Positions 8,079 through 16,788 of a DNA stretch of 64,000 bases are shown here, in pieces. The notes under the pieces are model-generated. The model was not told the origin of the DNA. It did no database searches and was given only the letters and a program-made list of their open reading frames with translations. The position numbers were made by a program, and so were the translations under genes. The stretch covers positions 620,001 through 684,000 of the forward strand of contig JACJYO010000001.1 of the NCBI GenBank assembly GCA_020636075.1, in the 5' to 3' direction. This DNA is from Lewinellaceae bacterium. GTDB lineage: Bacteria > Bacteroidota > Bacteroidia > Chitinophagales > Saprospiraceae. Positions within the stretch are counted from its first letter, which is position 1. Every line of letters begins with the position of its first letter.

Positions 8079-8672
8079 TCAGGTATCCTTTTTTTCAAAA
8101 ATAATGAACACCTCGCTGCCTGCTCGCGGCCCGGCGGAATTGTAACAGGTTTCCATTGTCTTCAATTCGAAGTACGGATCAAACAACCGGCGATATTCTT
8201 CCGTATCGCCCCCGAATGGCGGGCCGCCTTCAAAAGCCCTGTTGAAGAGCACACCCGCCAGTTTACCATCTGGCGCCAGCAAGTCAACCATTTTTCGCAC
8301 GTAATCCGGGCGTAGTGCGGGGTTAATGGCACAAAAGAATGTTTGCTCCAAAACCAGGTCAAAAGTGCCTTCTAATTGGAAAAAATCGGCGCAAACCAAT
8401 CTGAGTTTGGACGGCCAGTCCGGCATTTCCACTTCCAATCGTTGCTGAACATGGGATATCGCCGAGGGTGCAATATCCAGCATGGTGATGTCTGAAAACC
8501 CGTTTTGAAGGAGATGGATTGCCTCATAGCCGTTACCACAGCCGGGCAGGAGTATTCGCAAATCGCGTTTTTCCAAAGATATCTGATCAGCATAGGCCGT
8601 CAATGGTGGCGATGCAGCGCCCAAATCCCAACCGGTTTGCCCGGCTTGCCAGCGTTCTTCCCAGCGGTTCAT
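8079..8672 (-). CDS. Thiopurine S-methyltransferase (TPMT)-like methyltransferase
   Basis: A 197-residue SAM-dependent methyltransferase of the TPMT superfamily, which methylates thiols, selenium or halide ions and similar small acceptors. The N-terminus RWQAGQTGWDLGAASPPL is the family hallmark. The SAM motif is LLPGCGNGYEA, then MLDIAPSA (ribose-binding acid), CADFF, and EQTFFCAINPALRPDYV. Its start is 16 nt downstream of the ribA stop on the same strand, so the two are probably cotranscribed. The real acceptor is unknown. Confidence 0.85.
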   Translation of the reverse strand: MNRWEERWQAGQTGWDLGAASPPLTAYADQISLEKRDLRILLPGCGNGYEAIHLLQNGFSDITMLDIAPSAISHVQQRLEVEMPDWPSKLRLVCADFFQLEGTFDLVLEQTFFCAINPALRPDYVRKMVDLLAPDGKLAGVLFNRAFEGGPPFGGDTEEYRRLFDPYFELKTMETCYNSAGPRAGSEVFIIFEKKDT

Positions 8673-8688
8673 TGAGTGATTAAGTTCT

Positions 8689-9273
8689 TCAAAGCCCGAG
8701 CAAATGCCCCATCAGCTCCTGTTTGGTAACCAGATAGCCACGATTGTCGTCGTGTGGTTCAACCACGAGCGGGATCACAGCCGATACTTCCAACGGGGAG
8801 CGGCGCAGGGCATCCACCTTGTCGGGATTGTTGGTGATCAATTCAACAGCGCCAATTTTCAGGTCTTGCAGGATAAACACTGCGCATTCGTATTGGCGGG
8901 CATCCACATCAAAACCGAGGTGGGTATTCGCTTCTGCGGTGTTCAACCCAACCTCCTGGAGGTTGTACGCTTTGAGTTTGTTGATCAACCCGATGCCACG
9001 GCCTTCCTGCCGCAGGTAAACCACCACCCCACCCTGTTCGGCAGCGATACGTAGGGATGCGTCGAGTTGCTCCCCGCAATCGCAACGGCGCGAGCCGAAT
9101 ACGTCGCCGGTCATACACTCGGAATGGATGCGAACGGGAACCGGGTTGGAAGGATCAAAACCTTCAGCTACGAAGGCAATGTGCGGCATGCGCTCATCAG
9201 CGGAATCCGCATAGGCAATCATGGTAAAATTTCCAACGCGGGTAGGTATCCTGGCTTCAGCCTGTCGATTCAT
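8689..9273 (-). CDS. ribA: GTP cyclohydrolase II
   Basis: Catalyses the first step of riboflavin synthesis, GTP to 2,5-diamino-6-ribosylamino-pyrimidinone phosphate with release of formate and pyrophosphate. With the start at 9273 (MNRQAEARIPTRVG) it has 194 residues, the normal size for a stand-alone RibA not fused to RibB. The zinc ligands are Cys53, Cys64 and Cys66 in RIHSECMTGDVFGSRRCDCG. The catalytic stretch RQEGRGIGL and the late motif TNNPDK are intact. A promoter-like TTG-N17-TATTTTTG lies upstream. The TPMT-like gene follows after 16 nt. Confidence 0.95.
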   Translation of the reverse strand: MNRQAEARIPTRVGNFTMIAYADSADERMPHIAFVAEGFDPSNPVPVRIHSECMTGDVFGSRRCDCGEQLDASLRIAAEQGGVVVYLRQEGRGIGLINKLKAYNLQEVGLNTAEANTHLGFDVDARQYECAVFILQDLKIGAVELITNNPDKVDALRRSPLEVSAVIPLVVEPHDDNRGYLVTKQELMGHLLGL

Positions 9274-9331
9274 AGAAAATTTCAAGATGCTCCAGACAGG
9301 AGACGTTTGGAACACACATTCTAAATTTCAG

Positions 9332-9359
9332 CAAAAATACGGCATTTTGCCGAAGGCAA
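9332..9359 (-). promoter_or_regulatory. Predicted Bacteroidota promoter for ribA
   Basis: On the minus strand TTG (9359-9357), a 17-nt spacer and TATTTTTG (9339-9332) match the -33/-7 pattern of the phylum. The box ends about 58 nt before the ribA start codon. Confidence 0.55.
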
Positions 9360-9362
9360 TCT

Positions 9363-10061
9363 TTAAACAATGGAAGACGCTTCCAGGTTGTGTATGGTCG
9401 CGTTTTTCCAGGATTTGATTTTTCTGCCAAAATAAATTTGAAGCGGCACCAGCAACAGCGTTGGTCCAAACCACTGGAGGTACCAGGGCAGGAAATGTGC
9501 CGCATTCACGGTGAAGGCCGTTGTTGAAGCGGTAAAGGCGCCCAACATGGTGCCGACATGCAGGCGGTACCAATCGAGCCGCTGCATTTGTACAGCACCT
9601 GAAAAGGCACGAAAATTACTTCGGGTATCCACTAAAGCACTCATTCCGAATACAAAAAATAGAATCGGAATCGCGATCATCGTTCCAACAAAAAATTGCC
9701 TGCCAGCCATCCAAAGCATCCACAGGCCCAATAGTCCCAGCAAAATCGTGTAGCCAAAATCCATATGCCGGATTCGATCGCCTTGCATGATCCGGATTGC
9801 CCGCACGCCGCGCAGTACACCAGCCAGCACGATACCCGACAAGCCCAGGAGGAACTGGAAAAAGAGCTGATCCGATCGTTTCAAATAGCCGAAAAATGCG
9901 GTAACACAGATAATCAGCATCGCATAAAAAAAGATTTTGCCGGCCAACCGGTGCCTGCGTGCATCTTTAAAATTGTAAAATATAGCCACGGGGCCAGCCA
10001 CCAGACTCAGCACGCCGGCAGCAATATGAATGAAAAGCGACAAGATACCAAGGAGTTCCAT
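9363..10061 (-). CDS. DUF2306-like integral membrane protein
   Basis: A 232-residue protein with about seven hydrophobic helices. The real start is taken as the ATG at 10061 (MELLGILSLFIHIAAG); the codons before it offer only a TTG. The pattern IHIAAGVLSLVAGPVAIF, a histidine-containing first helix followed by RRHRLAGKIFFYAM, resembles bacterial DUF2306/cytochrome b561-like membrane proteins, but no function is proved. A histidine recurs in helix segments (RLHVGTMLGAF, NAAHFLPWYLQW), so haem or metal binding is conceivable. It precedes the ribA promoter on the same strand. Confidence 0.72.
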   Translation of the reverse strand: MELLGILSLFIHIAAGVLSLVAGPVAIFYNFKDARRHRLAGKIFFYAMLIICVTAFFGYLKRSDQLFFQFLLGLSGIVLAGVLRGVRAIRIMQGDRIRHMDFGYTILLGLLGLWMLWMAGRQFFVGTMIAIPILFFVFGMSALVDTRSNFRAFSGAVQMQRLDWYRLHVGTMLGAFTASTTAFTVNAAHFLPWYLQWFGPTLLLVPLQIYFGRKIKSWKNATIHNLEASSIV

Positions 10062-10171
10062 GCACAATGATTTTTAAATAAGTACAGCACAAAACACCGG
10101 GCTGCGGGCACAGGAACCAAAGAAAGTATACTGAACTGTGGAATAACGGGTGTGAAACGTGGCCAAGTCGT

Positions 10172-11209
10172 TTACCGAACAAAAGGCACTTCCACAACAA
10201 CCGGACTGGTGCCGGGAGGTGACCAGTCGAACAAGCGGATCAGGCGCATGGCTTCTTCATCGCAGCCATGGCCGAGCGCGCGCACTACACGCACATTGGC
10301 TGGTTTGCCATCAATGCCGACTGTAAATTCAAGCCGGACGTTACCGCTAATATTGTTGTTTCGGGCTTCGGCGGGCAGCCGGGCAGTGCGGCGCAGGAAG
10401 GCATGGAAGTCATCCCAACCACCATTAGGCGCGGCGAGTGTAGCATCCGTTTTTTTGGCAGCCGGAGCAGCGCCGGCATTTTCCTTCCGGGTATTTAAAA
10501 CGGTTAGGCCAACACTGTCGGGTACAGCCCGGGTTGTGGGTTGTTCAGAGTCGGATACAGAAGCCAGTTTATCTTCCAATACTTCCACAGGACGGGGCTT
10601 TGCAGCGGTATTTCCAGCAGGAGGCGGTGCTGTTGCGACAGGTGCTACATCTGCAGGCGGCGGTGATGTGGCCTTTGCCGGCCTGTCCGATTTCTGTGGT
10701 GCTGAAGGACCGGGTAGAGCCTTTTGGGCAATTTCGTCCCTTTGATTTAATCCACTCTTGGCGCCGGGGGGTACCGGATTGGTTTCCGGTGCGGAAGCAA
10801 CCAGACCCGATTCCGATTCAACGCCGGCATCAGACAAATCCTGCGTTTGGGCGGTGGGTTGCTCTTCAGTTTTTGCCAACGGCGCTGTTGATCGATCTGC
10901 CTGAAATCGGGGAAAAAAGAAAATGGCGCCAATTAATAACACAACTGCTGCCGCCGCCGCCATCCACATGCCTAAAGGCAGACGGCGGCCTCCCGGATTG
11001 CCATGCAGACGTCTGCGCAAGCGTTCGAGTTGTAGCTCGTGCTGGGAATCCGGCATGGCAGAAAACCCCTCCCAGGCTTCGCGCCGAAAATCATCGGCAG
11101 ATGCCAGCGCATGCAGTTCCTGTTCGTCGGAGCGGGTAAAATCGCCAGAAAGCCAACGTTCCAGGAGTTCGAGGAAACGCGCGTCGTCCGTATGCACAGA
11201 AGGGTTCAA
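10172..11209 (-). CDS. Anti-sigma-like/TonB C-terminal fusion protein
   Basis: A 345-residue single-pass membrane protein. Residues 1-70 resemble the cytoplasmic part of Bacteroidota anti-sigma factors (FLELLERWLSGDFTRSDEQELHAL). One transmembrane helix follows (about 80-100, LGMWMAAAAAVVLLIGAIFFF). A long Pro/Ala/Glu-rich periplasmic spacer comes next. The C-terminal 90 residues form a TonB domain (NISGNVRLEFTVGIDGKPANVRVVRALGHGCDEEAMRLIR). It lies 67 nt downstream of the ECF sigma gene on the same strand and is presumably cotranscribed. The layout suggests a sigma regulator whose periplasmic part could sense or drive outer-membrane transport; this is inference from architecture. Confidence 0.8.
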   Translation of the reverse strand: MNPSVHTDDARFLELLERWLSGDFTRSDEQELHALASADDFRREAWEGFSAMPDSQHELQLERLRRRLHGNPGGRRLPLGMWMAAAAAVVLLIGAIFFFPRFQADRSTAPLAKTEEQPTAQTQDLSDAGVESESGLVASAPETNPVPPGAKSGLNQRDEIAQKALPGPSAPQKSDRPAKATSPPPADVAPVATAPPPAGNTAAKPRPVEVLEDKLASVSDSEQPTTRAVPDSVGLTVLNTRKENAGAAPAAKKTDATLAAPNGGWDDFHAFLRRTARLPAEARNNNISGNVRLEFTVGIDGKPANVRVVRALGHGCDEEAMRLIRLFDWSPPGTSPVVVEVPFVR

Positions 11210-11276
11210 GTTATTATTGATTTTTTATTTGATTGTATTCAGGCGGGGCTTGGAGCCACCGCCTGAATTATTCCAT

Positions 11277-11885
11277 TTATTCACCAAAACTGTTTTTTAC
11301 ACCGGCTTTTTCCAGACAAATTTTGAGGTTTCGCCGTCCATTCTGAATGTAGGATCTGATCTTTCCCACCTCTTCCGAAAGCAGATCGGCAATTTCTTTG
11401 TACGATTTTTCTTTAAAATAAAACAATTCCACGCTCTGCCGTTGTGCTCCGGGGAGCTCATCCAGGCACTTAGTCAAAGGCTTTTCAGGTGAAGAATTAT
11501 TTGCCGGCAATTCCACTTCAAAAGGCGCTTCAACAGCATCGTAGTAAACCATATCTTCCGGCGGGTGAAAATCCGTAGGGCGCCGGTTGTTCTTCCGCCA
11601 TTCCATCAGGCAATAATTCCGTGCCAACACATACAACCAACCCCGGAACGAATCAATCTGGTGTTCTGGCACCTTGCGCGTCAGTTCTTCATAAATGCCC
11701 ATCACAGCATCCTCCGCCTTGCCGCTGTCGCGATAAATTTTCAAACAAACACCATACACCATCGGCATGTACCGCTCATACAACGCGCCCAAATACCGGG
11801 CTTCGCCACTGGCCCGGTACTGAGCCAGCAGTTCGTCATCGGTCCGCGGGTCAGCCGCCGGATTGGAGCGAAGGATTTTGAGCAT
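11277..11885 (-). CDS. ECF-type RNA polymerase sigma factor
   Basis: A 202-residue sigma-70 family ECF sigma. Region 2 spans about residues 28-100 (YLGALYERYMPMVYGVCLKIYRD through DSFRGWLYVLARNYCLMEWRK). Region 4 spans about 138-195 (CLDELPGAQRQSVELFYFKEKSYKEIADLL and KIRSYIQNGRRNLKICLEK). There is no region 3, as expected. It is followed by the anti-sigma/TonB fusion gene. A TACCTTTG box lies 42 nt upstream, so expression may use the main Bacteroidota sigma. Confidence 0.93.
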   Translation of the reverse strand: MLKILRSNPAADPRTDDELLAQYRASGEARYLGALYERYMPMVYGVCLKIYRDSGKAEDAVMGIYEELTRKVPEHQIDSFRGWLYVLARNYCLMEWRKNNRRPTDFHPPEDMVYYDAVEAPFEVELPANNSSPEKPLTKCLDELPGAQRQSVELFYFKEKSYKEIADLLSEEVGKIRSYIQNGRRNLKICLEKAGVKNSFGE

Positions 11886-11926
11886 GCCTTAGAGCCGGTT
11901 TTACCGGAAAACGGGTCTTTTCCCGT

Positions 11927-11934
11927 CAAAGGTA
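11927..11934 (-). promoter_or_regulatory. -7 box upstream of the ECF sigma gene
   Basis: CAAAGGTA on the plus strand reads TACCTTTG on the minus strand, a perfect TAnnTTTG match 42 nt before the sigma gene start. A -33 TTG is not evident. Confidence 0.5.
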
Positions 11935-12090
11935 TAGAAAGGATGCTGTTTTGCCGAAAAATACACAGCTTAGGCCCCGGTGTTTTAATTTTGTCAAAAT
12001 GACATCTAACGGTTTGCAAAATGCGCACGATCAGTGGCTGTTATTACAACATAAGAGCACTTTGAACTGTTCTTTTTAATAAAAAATACC

Positions 12091-12846
12091 ATGAAACTAC
12101 TACGCCGAAATACCATATTGGCGCTCCTGTTGCTCATATTTGCGGGACAAGCTTTTGCCCAAGATGCCCGGGAAATTGTCAAAAAAGCCGATGAAAAAGC
12201 CCGGGGGAACAGTTCCATCGCCCAAATGACCATCACCACCGTCCGGCCAAAATGGACCAGAAGCATGGAACTGAAAGTCTGGGGTAAAGGCACCGACTAC
12301 GCCCTGCTGCTCGTCCAGTCGCCCGCCAAAGACAAAGGGGTGAGTTACCTCAAACGCAAAAATGAAGTCTGGAACTGGCTGCCTACGCTCGAACGCACCA
12401 TCAAACTTCCCCCTTCGATGATGGGTGAATCCTGGATGGGCACCGACTTTACCAACGACGATCTGGTAAAAGAAGCCTCCGTGGTGGACGATTATACCCA
12501 CACGCTGCTCGGTACGGAAAAACAAGCCGGGCGCGACTGCTATAAAATTCAGATGATCCCAAAGCCCGATGCCGCCATCATCTGGGGCAAGCTGTTGATG
12601 TGGATCGACAAAAGTGAATACCTGGAACTTCGTACCGAGTTTTACGATGAGGATGGCGAACTGGTTAATACCATGATTGGCTCGGAGGTAAAAAATATTG
12701 GCGGACGAATGTTGCCTACCAAGGTGGAGATGATTCCTGCCGAAAAGAAAGGGCATAAAACCACGATTACCTATTCGTCCATACAGTTTGACCAGCCACT
12801 TTCCGACAGTTTTTTTACCACCAATAACATGACCAAAGTAAAATAG
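12091..12846 (+). CDS. LolA-like outer-membrane lipoprotein-sorting protein
   Basis: A 251-residue periplasmic protein with signal peptide MKLLRRNTILALLLLIFAGQAFAQ. The mature part has features of the LolA-like family found beside MacB/LolCDE-type exporters: DAREIVKKADEKARGNSSIAQMTITTVRPKW, then SYLKRKNEVWNWLP, PPSMMGESWMGTDFTNDDLVKE and YYTTKVEMIP-like strands near the end. It would carry a lipoprotein or hydrophobic cargo across the periplasm. It is followed after 5 nt by a permease gene, then a second permease and an ATPase, making one transport operon. The cargo is unknown. Confidence 0.85.
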   Translation: MKLLRRNTILALLLLIFAGQAFAQDAREIVKKADEKARGNSSIAQMTITTVRPKWTRSMELKVWGKGTDYALLLVQSPAKDKGVSYLKRKNEVWNWLPTLERTIKLPPSMMGESWMGTDFTNDDLVKEASVVDDYTHTLLGTEKQAGRDCYKIQMIPKPDAAIIWGKLLMWIDKSEYLELRTEFYDEDGELVNTMIGSEVKNIGGRMLPTKVEMIPAEKKGHKTTITYSSIQFDQPLSDSFFTTNNMTKVK

Positions 12847-12851
12847 GCACC

Positions 12852-14066
12852 ATGCTGCTCAAACTTGCCTGGCGCAATATCTGGCGCAACCGAAACCGCT
12901 CCCTGATCACAATGAGTGCTATCGCCAGTGCTGTGCTGCTGGCAGTGGCTACGGTGTCGCTGCAGCAAGGGGTATGGGGGCACCTGATCAAAAATCTGGT
13001 GAGCCTGTACACGGGTTATGCGCAGGTGCATGCCAAGGGGTATTGGGAAGAGCAGACACTGGAAAACTCATTCGAGATCGATAAGGCTGTCGAACAGCAA
13101 GTGGCTGGCACAGCTGGTGTAAACGCCATCGCGCACCGCCTCGAAAGTTTTGCGCTGGCTTCATCCGGCGATAAAACACGGGGTTGCCTCGTGGTTGGAA
13201 TAAATCCTTCTGAAGAAGAGCGCCTGACACAATTGAGCCAGAAAATCCAATCCGGACACATGCTCAAATCCGATCAGGATGGCGCTTTGGTGGCTGAAGG
13301 GCTGGCGGAGAAGCTGGACCTCAAACTCGGGGATACCCTGGTGCTGCTCACGCAAAGCTTCTACGGCAGTACAGCGGCGATGAAAACCCCGATCCGGGGT
13401 TTGCTACATTTCGGCTCGCCAGATCTCAACAACCAGATTGCTTACATCCCGATTAACCGTGCCCAATACTGGCTCGATGCATCGGGCAGGGCTACCTCCC
13501 TGGTGGTTGGGCTTGAGCGACCGGAAAACCTGCCCGCAGTGGCGCGGTCTTTAAAAAACAGTTTACCCAAAACCTTCGAGGCGTTGACCTGGAAAGAAAT
13601 GATGCCCGAAATAAACCAGCATATCGAGGCCGACTCTGCGGGCATGTATATCATGCTCGGCGTGCTGTACCTGCTCATTGCTTTTGGCATTTTTTCTACG
13701 CTGTTGATGATGCTGGCCGAGCGGCAGCGGGAATTCGGGATGCTAAATGCTTTAGGCATGCAGCCTTGGTCTATTGCCCGGGTCGTGCTTGCCGAAACGG
13801 TGTTTTTGACGCTTTGCGGGAGTTTGGCAGGGCTGTTACTCAGTTATCCGCTGGTGTGGTACCTGGCCGAGCACCCCATTCAACTGGGGGGCGATATGGC
13901 AGAGATTTATGCAAAATTCGGCTTTGAAGCCATTTTCCCGGCTACGATCAAGGCTAAAATATTTATTGATCAAACCCTGGTTGTCCTCATCGTTGGTTTG
14001 GTACTCGCCATCTATCCGGTTTGGCGGGTACTGCGACTGAACGCCGTGGAGGCCATGCGACATTAA
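12852..14066 (+). CDS. FtsX/MacB-type ABC transporter permease (first)
   Basis: A 404-residue permease. The N-terminal amphipathic helix and first membrane helix (LAWRNIWRNRNRSLITMSAIASAVLL) are followed by a large periplasmic domain of about 220 residues. Three further helices lie at about 270-295, 315-345 and 365-390, ending in the typical WRVLRLNAVEAMRH. This is the LolC/LolE and MacB membrane layout. It lies between the LolA-like gene (5 nt) and a second permease, with a repeat-filled gap of 117 nt before the latter. Confidence 0.92.
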   Translation: MLLKLAWRNIWRNRNRSLITMSAIASAVLLAVATVSLQQGVWGHLIKNLVSLYTGYAQVHAKGYWEEQTLENSFEIDKAVEQQVAGTAGVNAIAHRLESFALASSGDKTRGCLVVGINPSEEERLTQLSQKIQSGHMLKSDQDGALVAEGLAEKLDLKLGDTLVLLTQSFYGSTAAMKTPIRGLLHFGSPDLNNQIAYIPINRAQYWLDASGRATSLVVGLERPENLPAVARSLKNSLPKTFEALTWKEMMPEINQHIEADSAGMYIMLGVLYLLIAFGIFSTLLMMLAERQREFGMLNALGMQPWSIARVVLAETVFLTLCGSLAGLLLSYPLVWYLAEHPIQLGGDMAEIYAKFGFEAIFPATIKAKIFIDQTLVVLIVGLVLAIYPVWRVLRLNAVEAMRH

Positions 14067-14067
14067 T

Positions 14068-14180
14068 GGTTACTGGTTTCTGGTTGGAGGGTTAGAAGGT
14101 TTTCAACATCCCGCTAAGTCCAGTAACCAGTAACCCTCTAACCAGTAACCTTTAAACCAGTAACTAGTAACCTTCTAACA
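14068..14180. repeat. Short repeats of the GGTTACTGG type between two permease genes
   Basis: The gap between the permease genes is made of imperfect copies of AACCAGTAACC on the right side (about 14120-14175). An inverted run, GGTTACTGGTTTCTGGTTGG, lies on the left from 14068. The two sides can pair imperfectly into a stem. No coding potential is seen. Confidence 0.75.
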
Positions 14181-14183
14181 CAA

Positions 14184-15395
14184 ATGCTAACCATCATAGC
14201 CTGGCGGAATTTATGGCGCAACCGGACGCGCAGCCTGATCATCACCACCTCCGTGGCGTTGGGGATGTGGGCCGGTACCTTTATCATGGCGATATACTTC
14301 GGCATGGGCGAGGCCAGGTTGCGTATTGCCATTGATAACGAAGTTTCCCATATTCAGGTCCATCACCCCGGTTTTGCCGACGACAAGGAGGCGAAGTACA
14401 ACATGCCGATGGATAGCCTGGATCAGGTTTTCCAGCAAATACCAGCCATCAAGGCGTATAGCCTGCGCAGCGTAACCACCGGTATGCTGGCCACCACTTC
14501 CGGCAGCCAGGGTATTCAGGTAAACGGCGTAGATCCGGCTGCTGAACAAGCCACCCGGGGCATGAAGGATTTTGTCCAGGAAGGCGATTATCTCGACCCG
14601 GAAAAGCGCAACCGCGTGTTGGTGAGCACCAAACTGGCGCAAAAATTAAAACTGGACATTGGAAACAAAATCGTGCTTACCCTACTCGACACGGCTAACA
14701 ACATCACCGCCGGCGCATTTCGAATTTGCGGGCTATACCACACCAATAATGCTCCCCTGGACGAGTTGAATGTTTTTGTCCGAAAATCCGACCTCGACCA
14801 TTTGATCGGCACGGCCGGACGTGCGCATGAAGCGGCTATTTTGTTGCACCGCGATGACGACCTTGACTCAGTTTTTCAAAAATTAAAACAAGCACTCCCG
14901 CAGTACCGGATTGAACGCTGGCAGGAAATTTCCCCGGAAACAGCATTGGTGCTTTCGTCCCTGGACACCTACTCCCTGGTTTTCATTTTCATCATTCTTC
15001 TGGCCTTGTCATTTGGCATTATCAATACCATGTTGATGGCTGTGCTGGAACGCACCCGGGAAATCGGTATGCTCATGGCAGTTGGGATGAACAAACTAAA
15101 GGTGTTCGGCATGGTTGTTTGGGAAACCATCATGCTGGCTGTAGTTGGAGCACCGGTGGGCTTGCTGGCAGCCTGGCTGACAACCCTTTGGCTCGGCCAC
15201 ACCGGCATCAATCTGGGACCTGTGATGGGCGAATCACTCCGTGATTTCGGCTACGCCCCGGTTATTTATCCAATTCTGCCCTGGCACAACGTGCTGCAAA
15301 CCATGCAACTCGTGCTAATCACCGCTGTGGTGGCTGCCATTTTTCCTGCTTTGAAAGCCCTGCGCCTGAAGCCGGTGGAGGCAATCAGAACGTGA
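14184..15395 (+). CDS. FtsX/MacB-type ABC transporter permease (second)
   Basis: A 403-residue permease with the same plan as its upstream neighbour: N-terminal IIAWRNLWRNRTRSLIITTSV helix, periplasmic domain, then three helices near the end (SLVFIFIILLALSFGIINTMLM; TIMLAVVGAPVGLLAAWL; LVLITAVVAAIFPALKALR). It ends LRLKPVEAIRT. With the first permease it would form the heterodimeric membrane part of a LolCDE-like or MacB-like exporter. The ATPase gene follows after 91 nt. Confidence 0.92.
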   Translation: MLTIIAWRNLWRNRTRSLIITTSVALGMWAGTFIMAIYFGMGEARLRIAIDNEVSHIQVHHPGFADDKEAKYNMPMDSLDQVFQQIPAIKAYSLRSVTTGMLATTSGSQGIQVNGVDPAAEQATRGMKDFVQEGDYLDPEKRNRVLVSTKLAQKLKLDIGNKIVLTLLDTANNITAGAFRICGLYHTNNAPLDELNVFVRKSDLDHLIGTAGRAHEAAILLHRDDDLDSVFQKLKQALPQYRIERWQEISPETALVLSSLDTYSLVFIFIILLALSFGIINTMLMAVLERTREIGMLMAVGMNKLKVFGMVVWETIMLAVVGAPVGLLAAWLTTLWLGHTGINLGPVMGESLRDFGYAPVIYPILPWHNVLQTMQLVLITAVVAAIFPALKALRLKPVEAIRT

Positions 15396-15486
15396 ATAAA
15401 CTGATCCGTTGAGTTATTGATTTGAAAAAGCCTTTTCGAAAAATACATGCAAACTGAATTTCCAAAACCATCCAAATCAACATAAA

Positions 15487-16188
15487 ATGCAAACCGTAAT
15501 TGACGCCCACAACATTTCAAAAGTGTACAACCCGGATACCATTCCGGTGCATGCTGTGAACAACGTGCACCTGCACCTGAACCGCGGGGAATTTACGGCG
15601 CTTGTGGGCCCCTCCGGCTCAGGAAAAACCACACTCCTTAATATTATTGGCGGATTGGACGCTCCTTCGGAGGGCCAGGTGGTGATCAATGGGGTGGATA
15701 TTTCCAACCTGAAACCCAATCAATTGATCGACTTCCGGTTGCACAATATTGGTTTTGTCTTTCAGGCCTTCAACCTGATCCCGGTGCTCACTGCCAGTGA
15801 AAATGTGGAATTCATCATGCTCCTGCAGAAAAAGCCCAAAGCGGAACGCAATAAGCGGGTACAGGAACTGCTGGCTTCGGTCGGCTTGTCGGACAAACTC
15901 GACGCCCGGCCCAACCAGCTTTCGGGCGGACAGCAGCAACGGGTTGCCGTTGCACGCGCACTGGCTTCCCGACCACAATTTATCCTTGCCGACGAGCCCA
16001 CGGCCAACCTCGACAGTCACTCGGCCGCTACCCTGCTGGACATTATGGAAAAAATGAACCGCGAGGAAGATGTCACCTTCCTGTTTTCAACGCACGACCA
16101 ACGCGTGATCGACCGCGCGCGCCGGGTAATTACCCTCGTCGATGGTCGGATTGAAAGCGATAGCGCTGAAACCCAAATTAAGCATTGA
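15487..16188 (+). CDS. ABC transporter ATP-binding protein (LolD/MacB type)
   Basis: A 233-residue ATPase partner for the two permeases. Walker A is GPSGSGKTT (41-49), the Q-loop stretch is FVFQAFNLIPVLTASENVE, the signature is LSGGQQQR and Walker B is FILADEPTANLD. The insertion NPDTIPVHAVNNV before Walker A fits the LolD/MacB subgroup. Its last 11 nt overlap the end of the convergent minus-strand gene at 16178. Confidence 0.93.
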   Translation: MQTVIDAHNISKVYNPDTIPVHAVNNVHLHLNRGEFTALVGPSGSGKTTLLNIIGGLDAPSEGQVVINGVDISNLKPNQLIDFRLHNIGFVFQAFNLIPVLTASENVEFIMLLQKKPKAERNKRVQELLASVGLSDKLDARPNQLSGGQQQRVAVARALASRPQFILADEPTANLDSHSAATLLDIMEKMNREEDVTFLFSTHDQRVIDRARRVITLVDGRIESDSAETQIKH

Positions 16189-16603
16189 AAAAATCCTTCA
16201 CTGCGGCAACAATCTGATTTTGCGTCATAGAATCGGCCGGGTGCACGGACTTAACCTGTGGGTGAAAGTGCTTGATGTTCATAATCGCTTGTTGCAAGCC
16301 TATCTTCGCCTCGGCCGGCCCAAATAGCATCAGTTCATCGGCTTGCGGATCGACAGCACCCAAAATGGCTTCGAAGTATTGTTTTTCAGCCTTTTTCCGG
16401 CGCGCCAGAAAAGCCTGCTCATTGATCGCACTTTGTGGGCCCCAGGGCGCTTTGCTGCGCGAGCCGCCTTTCGGCACACCCCATTCGATTTCGGATTGAA
16501 TATGTTTGATTTCCGGCTTTGCATCTTTTTGCCCATCCAGAATAATCAGCCAGGCCTCTTTGAAGTCCAGCCAGATCCCGATTTGCTTCTTGTTGGTAGC
16601 CAT
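16178..16603 (-). CDS. Small eRF1/host-factor-like protein, unknown function
   Basis: A 141-residue cytosolic protein. The opening KKQIGIWLDFKEAWLIILD and the late part ILGAVDPQADELMLFGPAEAKIGLQQAI resemble the bacterial release-factor-like (VLRF1/baeRF) fold, where a similar N-terminal strand begins the RNase-H-like domain. The match is weak and the glycine-glutamine peptide-release motif is absent. A Lys/Arg-rich middle (PKGGSRSKAPWG) might bind nucleic acid. Its 3' end overlaps the ABC ATPase gene by 11 nt. Confidence 0.6.
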   Translation of the reverse strand: MATNKKQIGIWLDFKEAWLIILDGQKDAKPEIKHIQSEIEWGVPKGGSRSKAPWGPQSAINEQAFLARRKKAEKQYFEAILGAVDPQADELMLFGPAEAKIGLQQAIMNIKHFHPQVKSVHPADSMTQNQIVAAVKDFFNA

Positions 16604-16788
16604 GATAATCCATTTTTAGTTTCATAAAACTAACGTCGTCCCAAGCGGAAATGTTTAGATAAATCAATGCCGGCTGCCCATGGGCGAGATTGATTAGTGT
16701 ACTATTCTGTTTTTTCATTTTATGCATAAAAAAACGGCATGTGGAATAACCACATACCGTTTAGGGGAAAAATCCAGGTCGAATATAA

